NCBI GenBank assembly: GCA_905116865.2
Contig: CAJHNH020000711.1
Coordinates: 151,001 to 215,000 of the forward strand
DNA: 64,000 nt
Origin: Candidula unifasciata
Taxonomy: Eukaryota > Mollusca > Gastropoda > Stylommatophora > Geomitridae
Direction: 5' to 3'
Shown here in pieces: positions 12,901-24,900 of the stretch (the first letter of the stretch is position 1; every line of letters begins with the position of its first letter). A model generated the notes under the pieces. It was not told the DNA's origin. It made no database searches and worked only from the letters and a program-made list of their open reading frames with translations. Both the position numbers and the translations under genes were made by a program.

Positions 12901-15900
12901 TTTTAGTGTTGCCTCAAAACTGCAAATGTTTGGTACATATGTTTGGATTTTTACTGGATTATGTTCAAACATCTTTTACTTTCCAATTTGTGAATAGTTC
13001 GACTTCGGAAACCACAGGATGGTTTGTTCACTGGTACGATTGCTGCCTTGGATACTGCTGACAATTCATATCGAGTGACATTTGATCGACCTGGGCTGGG
13101 CACTCACTCAATACCTGACTACGAAGTGTGGGTATGTACTTGTGAGGTTTTCATGGAGGCTTAGCTTGATGTACTTTCTAGCAGTCTCTTGGGAAAAGTA
13201 GGATTGTATGATGAAGGCAGTAAAGCAGGTGAGTGACAGCTGGCTGAATTGTCAAGAATGCTGAGCTGTCATTCTGGATTCCCAGGTTTTAGTCCTAGGT
13301 AAGATGGTGAATTTTTGTGTCTTGTGTACTTTCAGTCAGTTCTTTCACAGATCTTCCATAGCTGTGTGGCATTGGTAGTTATGTATATCCACAGCCTTCT
13401 GTCTCGTATACTTTCACTTCTGACACAAATGAACTTTGCTACCATGAGGTCAAACTGTCTAGCATCTTCTCTTTCAGTCTCCCTCTGCCTCTTTTCCCAT
13501 CATCACGATGTACTCCAGTTTTCTCCTTTTCGTAACATGACCAAAGAATATAGGTTGCACAGACATGACTTTTGAAGCCAAGGCCAATTTTGAAGAAGAA
13601 AATCTGCCTTGATGTGGATTTGAACTGCAAACCTTTAGGCAGACAACAGGTGTCTAGCCACTACGCTGCTGCGGCTTCCCGATGCATGTGTGGGATCATT
13701 TAATAATCAGTAAAAGTCTATAGGCGTGCTAACAGTAATCAGATCTGATACAGGAATGAGGTGCCCAAGAAAAAGATGGATATTTGACATTAAAGACTGT
13801 TGTCCTCCCACACAGAATGGCAGTAGCAAGATGGATAGTTCACACTAAAGACCGTTGTTTCCTACACAGAATGGCAGTAGCAAGATGGATATTTGACACT
13901 AAAGACCGTTGTCCTCCCACACAGAATGGCAGTAGCAAGATGGATATTTGACACTAAAGACCGTTGTCTCCCACACAGAATGGCAGTAGCAAGATGGATA
14001 TTTGACACTAAAGACCGTTGTCTCCCACACAGAATGGCAGTAGCAAGATGGATATTTGACATTAAAGACTGTTGTCCTCCCACACAGAATGGCAGTAGCA
14101 AGATGGATATTTGACATTAAAGGCCGTTGTCTCCCACACAGAATGGCAGTAGCAAGATGGATATTTGACATTAAAGACTGTTGTCCTCCCACACAGAATG
14201 GCAGTAGCAAGATGGATATTTGACATTAAAGACTGTTGTCCTCCCACACAGAATGGCAGTAGCAAGATGGATATTTGACATTAAAGACTGTTGTCCTCCC
14301 ACACAGAATGGCAGTAGCAAGATGGATATTTGACATTAAAGACTGTTGTCCTCCCACACAGAATGGCAGTAGCAAGATGGATATTTGACATTAAAGGCCG
14401 TTGTCCTCCCACACAGAATGGCAGTAGCAAGATGGATATTTGACATTAAAGACTGTTGTCCTCCCACACAGAATGGCAGTAGCAAGATGGATATTTGACA
14501 TTAAAGACTGTTGTCCTCCCACACAGAATGGCAGTAGCAAGATGGATATTTGACATTAAAGGCCGTTGTCCTCCCACACAGAATAGCAGTAGCAAGATGG
14601 ATATTTGACATTAAAGACTGTTGTCCTCCCACACAGAATGGCAGTAGCAAGATGGATATTTGACATTAAGGACTGTTGTCCTCCCACACAGAATGGCAGT
14701 AGCAAGATGGATATTTGACACTAAAGACCGTTGTCTCCCACACAGAATGGCAGTAGCAAGATGGATATTTGACACTAAAGACCGTTGTCTCCCACACAGA
14801 ATGGCAGTAGCAAGATGGATATTTGACATTAAAGATTGTTGTTCTGCCACACAGAATGGCAGAAGCAAGATGGATATTTGACACTAAAGGCCGTTGTCCT
14901 CCCACACAGAATAGCAGTAGCAAGATGGATTTTTGACTTTAAAGACTGTTGTCTCCCACACAGAATGGCTTAGCAAGTGGCACTCATTGTACAACTATTT
15001 TTTGTTCTCATGATGCTTGATAGTAAAAGTAGATGGTGGTGTCAGTGATAATTACTTTTTAGTTGTAAATTTTAAATCTGCGTTATAAAAAAAAATTAAA
15101 TAAAAAAAATCTGCGTGCTGATAATGCATACACAGAAGAAAAAAGAGATAGATGCATGTTTATTCTTTTCGTGCATCCAAACAGAGTGAGGAACCTCCTG
15201 ACACTATCTCCATCTCATCATTTCAAGAGAAGCCAAAACGTCAGCCTACCAAACAGACCTTTCACAACGCTCCACCCAAGTTTATACCTGGCCATGTTTC
15301 ACCAAGTTCATCTTCATTTGTAAGTTGAGTGTAAACGCCTTAAGAGAAATTTATGTTGTCTTTCATTTGCAAAGCAAAGTTTTTGTCTCACTACTGCAGA
15401 TGTGATTACACACAATAAACAAAGAAGAAGCAAACAATAGATTGCACAATTTTTTACCTGGCTATTTCGATGTATCTCGTCGGGTGTATACTACAGTAAC
15501 AATTGATTAAAGTGGAGCACATAAATGAATCCTTCGAACTGAAACACAAAGTCATAACTACATTCAAAATGAATGTTGCACAAAAACCCCAAGCTTATAA
15601 ATAGGTTCCCCTGGGGTCTTTCCATGGTCAGCCTATAAACATGTTCCCTAGGGGTCTCTCCGCGGTCAGCCTATAAACATGTTCCCTAGGGGTCTCTCCA
15701 CAGTCAGCCTATAAACATGTTCCCTAGGGGTCTCTCCACAGTCAGCCCATAAACATGTTCCCTAGAGGTCTCTCCACAGTCAGCCTATAAACATGTTCCC
15801 TAGGGGTCTCTCCACAGTCAGCCTATAAACATGTTCCCTAGGGGTCTCTCCACAGTCAGCCTATAAACAGGTTCCCTAGGGGTCTCTCCGCGGTCAGCCT

Positions 15901-18900
15901 AGATACAGGTTTGTTTGAGAGCCTGTCGACGGTCAGTCTAGAAGCAGGTTCCCAGGGGCCTCACCACCGTTAGCCTAGAAACAGGTTCCCCAGGGGCCTC
16001 TCCACCGTCAGCCTAGAAACAGGTTTCTCAGGGGCCTCTCCACCGTCAGCGTAGATACAGGTTCCCCAGCGGCCCCGCCAGCATAGATATGATCCACATG
16101 TCTTTCGAAGTCAAGATGCATCTGCCTGAGAGGCAAGGAACCAACAGTCTGCACACAAATAAGTCAGAGCTGCAAAATTAGTGTGCAAACAAAAAAAATG
16201 TCCTGAAGTAAGATCAAAGTCCAAAAGTAGATGGACAGCCAGGAGTGTCTGCCAGAGTTTACAGCTGCTGAAGACAAAGAAGAATAAAATATTACACTGG
16301 TGGCCCCCTTTACTCGAGATCTACCTCTTTATGTCTGCTTGAAAATATTCTGTCCTTACTTCTGTGGTCTCTTATGTGTGCACAAATGTACACAATATGT
16401 TGCAGACATAGGTTTTATAACCAAGCCATTCCAACACAGAAAAACATCTCATCATCTTGAGTTTTTAACTACTGCTGCAATGGATTATTAATTCATTGTG
16501 TAATATACAAATGAAACATTTTAATTGAAAGGAATGTGTCAAGTAATAGTTGTTAGAATATTGATTAAAATTGTTACCTCTTGAAATTATTGTGGAGAAA
16601 AAGTAGTTGACATTTTTGTTTGTGCTACTTGTATTAGGTGAAATGTTAACAATATTTTTTTCTTGCTAATTTTTGGTTATTAGGTGGTCTAGGACTTCTG
16701 TATTTAATGTAGAATTCTGTTTTACTATCATGGATTTTGTAGTTTTGTTGTTATTGCTAAAAATATAACACTGTTATACTGCTGTTTGACGTTCTTTGCT
16801 CTTTATGTTGTCATTTTTCACAGCAAACTGGTGGAGATGTATCAATCAGGCCTGCAGTAAGTACCCATATTTTTCTTCAATTTCTTATTGCACATCAGTG
16901 TCATGTTTTTAATTTTTCTAGAATATTATTAAGTACATCTTTAATTTGCAGTCTTGAATTTTAGCTTACTGCATGAATGGACAAGGATCAAGTTGATGCT
17001 TTTCCTAAGTGGTTTTGTTTAAGTGAATTTTATGCTTTGTATCATCATCATCATCAGGTGCCTTGCCGGCTGGCGTGGACGATCATGCCTCTCCATAATC
17101 CACGATCTCCTGCAGCATGTATTAGTTCGTGTGCTGACACACCTCCATGTCATGCAACAAGATTGTCAAGAATCTTCTCTCGTTGTCTTCCTCTATCCCT
17201 CCTTCCACAGATCTTTCCAATGGTTACAACATGATTTATTTTTCCTCTTCTCATAACATGGCTGAAAAATGATGACTGTCTCCTTCTGATGTCTTTGATA
17301 AGTTTTCTTCGGGCTCCCGCCTCTTTCAAAACCTCTTGGTTGCTCTTTTTGGCTGGCTGTCCAAGGTATTCTAAGCATTCTTCTGTAAAACCACATCTCC
17401 GAGGCCTCAAGAAATTGTTTGGCCTGCCTACCGATTGTCCAGGATTCACAGCCAAATGTTAAAACTGGATGTATGTAGCAAGCAAGAATTCTTTTTCTAA
17501 CTCTCAATGCTTTGTATATAAATCAATAAAAGAGCTGAGAATCAAGGAAGATTGGTTCGAAAATAGCATCTGATTTCAGAAACTGAAATATTGTGGCCAT
17601 ATAAAACACCACAGTGGGTTGGAAAGAACGGTAGACGTGGGCATGATACTTCGAAAGAGGGGCAGGATATTAAAAACACCTTGGGTAGGAAGGTGCAGGA
17701 GAGCTGATGAGAGACCAAGTCTCTTTTAGGCAGGCTGTGACGTGAGCTCTGTAAAAGGCCTGCTATATGATGATGATAAGTCAATAGATATATAAAGGAG
17801 ATGTAACTGGAGATTTTATGTTGCTGTTGTTGACCCATACTCTGATGAAATTGATGCTTAGTCTAGCATTATTTAGTGTTAAGAGTATGAAATTAAGGCT
17901 TACTCTGGCATTATTTGATGATAAAGGTATGAAATTGATGCTTACTTTAGCAATACTTGATGATAAGAGTATGAAATTGATGCTCACTGTAGTATTCTCT
18001 TATGTCAAGACTATTAAATCGCTGATTACCCTGTTTTTCTCTGATGGTAAGATTGTAAAATTGACACATACCCTGTCCTTCTTTGATTGTGAAATTGATG
18101 CTTACACTAGTAAGATTATGAAATTGACTCTATCCCTATTGATTTTCTTCACCATTATAAATTGTCCCACTAGTATCCTCCTCCAGAAGGTGCGGAGGCC
18201 CAGTCACCTTTCAAAGGAAAACTAGTGAGCCTGGAGGGAGGTACATATGGGGGTTTCCCAATCAAGTTTCTTGTGTTAGTGGTAAGTGTGACCTGTCAGT
18301 GTTGTATAAGTGGTGTAAATCACCTGTCAGTGTTGTGTGTGTGGGGAAAGTCACCTGATACTTTTGTGAAAGTCACTTGTCAGGGTTGTTGTCAAGAACC
18401 TAAATGTCTTGGGTTCAATTCCATTGGCTACGCTGTAGGCTAATGACAGAAAAACACTGCTGACAAACACACCCAAGCCAAACACTGGTTGAAACACAAA
18501 CACAATTTTTATTATCAAAAGAAACGAAGTAGGCAGTGAACCCCTCAGAAGGGGTGGTGCTTCTTATTCTCAAACCAGACCGCTTCTAACTTTAAAATCG
18601 CTTAGAGGCACTTTTTTTACGTTCATGAGATAAGCTCTGAGCTACTACCACACTCCTGTGCAGCGATAACTCAACCCGCTGTCTCCTGATGCTAAAGACG
18701 CTATGGCACACGCCACGTCTGCGCTAGAGGTGCGTCGAGCCATGCTAATGCCACAAACAATGCATGGTCTGGCTTATCGTAAAGAGTTATAACTACTGAC
18801 AAAGTCTAGCTACTACCCTAAATCTAATGCTAATTGAGGTCTAAATGGAACACAAATTATCTACCATGTAACGTGTTAAATACATTTAATCACACTACAA

Positions 18901-21900
18901 ACAGTACGCATTACAGCTTATAACTCCGATGGTTTCGTTCAGTTCACCCACGTTTCTACGTGTGTATACATGTACTGAGTTTAGCTAAGGGTCGCAGGGT
19001 CTATTGTGGGATCCATCATCATCATACTGAACTATCCCATAACCAGAACGACCCCTGACAGTTGTGTATGGTAAAAGTCACCTGTCAGTGTTGTGTATAT
19101 GGTGAATGTCTGACCTGTCAGTGATGTGTATGTGGAGAAAGTCACCTGTCAGTGTTATGTATATGATGCAAGTCTGACTTGTCAGTGTTGTGTATGTTGG
19201 GAAAGTCTGACCTCTCAGTGTTATGTGTGTGGTTAAAGTCAATACATGTCAATATTGTGTGTATGGTCAAATCACTTGCCACTGTTTTGAATGAGGTGAA
19301 AGTAACCTGTGAGTGTTTTGTATAAGGTAAAAGTCACTTTTCAGTGTCTTGTTTTTGGTGAGAGTTACTTTTAAGTGGTAAGTATGTGGTGAAAGTCACT
19401 TGTCATTCCTATGAAGTTGCATTTTTCGATATTTGACGAGAGGAAATAACAGTCTGCAGACAGTTGAGCTGAAAATTCAGAACAGGTTTGTATGCAAAGC
19501 TCAAGTCGTGGAACGAAACCAAAGTCCAAAAGTGGACAAACAACAAGGAATTTTTGCCAGAGCTCACAGCAGGCGAATGCAAAGAAGACAATCTGGGCAA
19601 CAACAAAAATGAATGAGCAGCAAGTGCACTGCATTCAAACTTCATTGTAAAAATGGCGATTGATGAGATCTATAATTGATTTGTTTCTCTCTTTTTTTTT
19701 TTTTTTTTAGGAAAGTTTTTATATAGCTGGTTTGCATTTACAATAACAGTTTAAACTTGGTCCAATTCACAGACACGATTATCCAAAATTCTTCAAGTAA
19801 AGAAGGACTGGATAAACCAGCTAAGTGATATGAACACGGCAGCAGAAAAGAAGGTACATCCGTGTAAATGTGTATGAACTCTTTGTTGCTCTCTTTCCTG
19901 AATAAACCATCTTTGTCTTTTGAGAGACTTCCGGCCAGAACAGCAGGCAACGGGCTAACCGCTGTTGCTATGAGAAGTTATTTGTTTCTGGCTAGGTTTT
20001 CCTGATGAAAATAATCTATTCTTGGACTGGAAGTCCAAAGGTTCTATTGCCCGGCTACTGAGTTAACAGTGCTTGGTGCGAAACTGTGAGCTGTGGATTT
20101 AACAGGGAATTTTGTGTGTGTGTGTGCCTGTGGCATGTTGTTGGCTGCACTAAAATGGTCGGTGGCTGATTACATAAAAAAGGGTGTGTACTTTTGTGGG
20201 TGTGATGTCAGCTTTTGTGCTTGACCGTTTGTGCCAGTAGTGAGATGCAGTTCTAGTGTTAGTGTTGGGACATCTGATGGCTTATGCATTTTTACTTTGC
20301 CTGTGAAAGTAAAAGATTTTGATAAGACTGACGAGTTTTTCACTAGTTTTAAAATGGGACAGTGAAGAAAATTTGTGCGACACTGCCACACGAATGGAGC
20401 AGTTTTGGTGCAACCCATCTGTAGTCATGCTGGAACCTCGACTAACTCTTTATGTGGTATATTATGTTGACCATGCTGCTTGTAAGGAAATGGTTTCTAG
20501 GATAACTACACAGAGGTAAAGGTGGATCTTGACTGTTTGGCTCCTGGTACGCCACCACATATGGTGATGCCTGTCTACATTCAAGGTATTGTCCAGCTGG
20601 AGACTACTGTTGTGTTATCTTGCTTTCTACCCTTTCCTGCATTCCTGCTTTCTTCTGTGAATCATTTTTATGTCAAGACACAATGTGAATTTTGTAAAAT
20701 TTGAAACTCCATATTCTCTGTAATAACCCCTATTTAATTCATCTTCACAGCGTTCATTTCAAGAGCCCATCACTCTAGAGTTCCAAAAGACATATGCAGG
20801 CATTGTCTTAGAGCTGGAGAAACTCAACAAGGATTTGAATGAGTACCTCAACGGTGTACAAACCTACTGCTTAGATGTAAGTCTTATGTTTTCATGGACA
20901 GGGGGTATTTTAATTTGGTGAATTCCTTTAATAATTAAACTACATGCTCTTCTACATTTCCCACATCTGAATAAGAAAGACAGTCTGCATTCTTCCGTCT
21001 TGTCGTGAATTGTATGACTGGTTTCATCGCCAGCCTTCTTCTAATTTCTTATTCTTCTTTTGACTCCAGCAGCTCTCTTAAGACATCTAATCTTTTTGTT
21101 TATGATTTTGCATTTATTGGTTGTAGTAAAGGTCTATGTTTGATACTAGTTACATAGAGTTGGACAAACAGTAGTTCTAATTAAATTTGCCTTCGTAGAC
21201 AATTGGTCCTTCTGTGTGTCAAAAGTGTTATGAATGTTGGGAGAGACTTTTATTAAAGTTTATTCTGATTGTAGTCATGTGCAAAACTGCTCTGTTTGAA
21301 GTAAACACAGCTGTTTTTTTGTTTCAATTATTGGATGCACTTGCCCATTTAAAGTAGAGGACCCTATTCCACATCTTCAGGTGTATTGTGCATATAGTTC
21401 TAGACAGTTTTTTATAGATCGTTCCGACTGCCTTTGCTTCCCAGGTCTTTACTTTACTCATTTAAGCCAGGGTCACATGGGAGCTGAGATCATTTATGAA
21501 AAAAGTCTGGCTTCATTCCCATTTGAGCTGACACGCTTCAGATCTGCAAGCGAATGTCTAGTAACTGCACCGCAGCCGCTTGTTTCCTCTCAGTGTGTCC
21601 TCTATGTCTTATAACTGTTGTTACCAGTGGTTGCCCAGGCACTTCTCTTATTTCTTCGCCCCTCTTAAATTCATCCCTTTTTATGTTCAACATATTCCTC
21701 AAGCAGAAGATAGGGAAATTAACTAGTTCTCAGAGACACTGAATGCAGAACGTGTTGCAGCTTCGTATCTAATGATTTGTTGATTTTCAATGAAAACACA
21801 GATTGCACCAGAACAGGGAGTTGCACCTACAGAACCCCCATCAGAAATCCGAAGAAAATGTGATGAAGAAGCTGAAGAGACAGTGGCCAGGATATGTAGG

Positions 21901-24900
21901 GTATGCCATGTGATTGTGTGTGTCAGTGTATTCTGGGTCCTGTTCACGTTTCCCGGCACATCTGCACACTACGTGACCATTCATTCATACTTTCTCAGAC
22001 TCTTCTGCGTCCTAGGGGTATCAGGTTGTCTTCCCTCCAATTGCATCAGCGCCACTGACGCATCTTCTGTACTACACGACAACACAGCTTTCAACAGCCC
22101 CGGAACATGTAGAACTGGCCCTAACCCAAACCCTCCTACCCACAGCCTTAACCTAGGTCACACAAGAATCTCTTTTCAGAGGAGGCAGTACAACGTGACA
22201 CCCCTCCGACCTAGATCAGACTGAGAAAATGTGTAGATGGGCCAGGAAACTTAAAAAGGTCTGTATTTTGTTTCACCTTTAATACAAGTAACTTGTAAAA
22301 TGAGTGAAAATTCAGTAGCCCAGTCCTCTTGTAACCCTACTGCAAGAGGTTAAATTATATGACTGTTTTCTCAGTGTGTGCGCGCCAGGGATAAACCCAC
22401 TGTACATTGTAAAAGATGACTAATATTGGCTTACTAAAATTGGATATGTTGTGCAGAAAAGTGCATATATTGTAGCTTAGCTGTAAACCACAACACAGCA
22501 CACCAACCACCCTTTTAAAGTCAAACACAGAAGGAGGAGAGATACCTATTTGGGCAGAGATGCAGATGGGGGGGGGGGGGGGGGAGACATACAGAGGCAA
22601 AAAAGAACAATGTAAACAAATAAGGAGAAATGTGCAGAGATAGCAGTAATATAAAAGGCAAGAAGAGCTTTCATAGCACTTGAAAATCAAAAGATTAAAA
22701 TTGAGAAGATTAACTTATTTGAACTGATTTTATACCATGTGGCTGAGTCTCTCTCCCTGGAATGGCTAATGGCCTGCCAGATGCAATGCACAGAGCATAA
22801 ACTCTGTAGCCGTGAAACAAACCCATAACCTTCAGAGTGTGAGGCAGGTGGCTTGACCAATTCGTCACGGTAAAAAATCTGCAAACTTTAAAAGAAATTT
22901 ACCTGAATACCAGATTTAAACAATTCAGCCTGAAAGTTAAATCATTACTTGCATGTGAATCAGAAACGTTAATAATCTTGCATGATGATAAGAAAAATAG
23001 AGATTCAGTTTTATAGTAACAGTATTCAAGTAAAAGTTAAAGTACCCTTTTCTACGCCTTTAAACATGTTGGGCAAATAAGGCGGGACCTATATTTTATA
23101 GATAGTAGGCACTTGTTGGGGAACATGGGCAGCATCAATCTGGTCGCCTTTACTTCCGAGGACTTCACCTGGTACCCATTTAAGGCTGGGTTGACCTGGG
23201 GGACCAAGGTATTTAGAAAGAAAAAAAGTTTGAATGTTTATCCCAGTGAAATATTATGAGGCATTTAAAAGACAGGAAGAGAAATATTGTGAAAGCATAT
23301 AACGTCAGCTATATACAGCACATAAAAAAAAAATCTCAGTAGTGTTGTTTGCTTTGATCATATTGGTGCCCTCGGTTCATAGTATTTTTTTTTGCCAATT
23401 CAAAGTATTTATTTTGCAGGGCATGCTTCAGAATCGAAGAACAGCAAACAATGAGCGGGTTCTCAAATTGGTGGCAGATTTAACATCTATTATGTTACAA
23501 ATCAGGGTAAGAGACTATATGTTCATTGGTGATTATTAAGGACTATCATTACAGCACTTTGGACAGATCCATAGGGGCTTCTATTGCCTCAATAGCTCTA
23601 CAAGAGTAAAAACGACTGATCATGCCCGTTCTGTGTTGATTAACCAGACGCCTTATGTCTTTGGTGAAATGTTCATATCTGGCAACTCCAGGCTGTACCC
23701 TTATGTCCACCAGCCTTGACAATGATACTTAGACCTGCTTGTTGTCATGATCTTCTTTGTGATATGCAGCTGGGGTGGTTTTAACTCTTTCAGGACCATA
23801 TTTTTTTCTGGGGTTTGGACAGCATTAATTTTGAGGGAAATTTTTTTTTTACTGCAATACGACAAAGCTAAAACCTTCCTGAACAAAAAGTATTGGCTGT
23901 ATCGAGACATATAATATATCAAAATAAAGATAAAGGAGTGCAGAATAAATCTAAACTGTTTAAATATCAGTATTACAACTAAGTATTATTAGTCACACAA
24001 TATTCTATATATTCCTAGAATATTCTACACATGAAGATTATTTACGTAAAAAATTGTTTTGGCTTACCTTACTTTTTTTTTACTTGTTTTATAAAGTAGG
24101 AAAGGGGGTGTTAAAAACTTTTCAGTGCTTTATTTTTAATGTTTTTAATATTTTTTTTTTTTTTCAATTTTCAGACATTTTCAGAGAATGAGAACAGTTC
24201 ATTTGAGTTTGGTTCACTCCAGGAGAGTTTGCAGGCCATCAAAAGTGGATTAGATGCAAATAATATTAAGTATGACTTCATTTCCTTGTTATTTATATTA
24301 TCAGATCTCTCTGTTAGCATCAGTTTGCCTTTCCTTATGATAATATTGCATTGTGCTGTAGGGAACTATGAGAATGAAAGCCCATGTCAATGATGAGTCT
24401 GACTAGTATTGAGAAGTCTTCTACAAGAAGTACAGTAGGATTTTATGGCCAATGGTGCCTATGCTTGCTACATTTCTTTTGAACTACTCAGCTGTTGACC
24501 TGTCTGTAATATGTTTCTCTTCTGTCCTTACTCTCCTCTATGCAACAGATCTCTAAAGATGCAATCATTTATAGATGCTAAGAAGGGAATGTGAAATGGT
24601 GTGTTGTTGAGATTATTTTGCTGTCCTGTTTAAGTTAAATACTGACTAATTTATGGCTTCTATACTAATTATAGCGGCGTCCGTGGCTAAGGCTTTGCGA
24701 GTCCGACTCGTGAGCCAGTATACCGCGATCGAAACCCAGTGCAGGCTGCGTGGATTTTTGTCGTGGTATGGGGACGTCGCAGGTCGACCCAGCCTAAAAT
24801 GGGTACCAGGATGGGCTGTCCTGGGAACGTAAAGACAGCCGGCGTAATGCTGACCACATTACCCACAGAGTGCTGATGGTCTGTAAAAATATGGGCGCTC

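Noticed and set aside
13862..14923. Overlapping frames on both strands (LPFCVGGQQS.. and RWIFDTKD..) as genes
   Set aside because: All are readings of the 54/55-bp array in a LIN9 intron.
17818..18225. 135-residue frame as part of LIN9
   Set aside because: It is a degenerate 42-bp array in a frame different from the LIN9 exon that starts at 18174.
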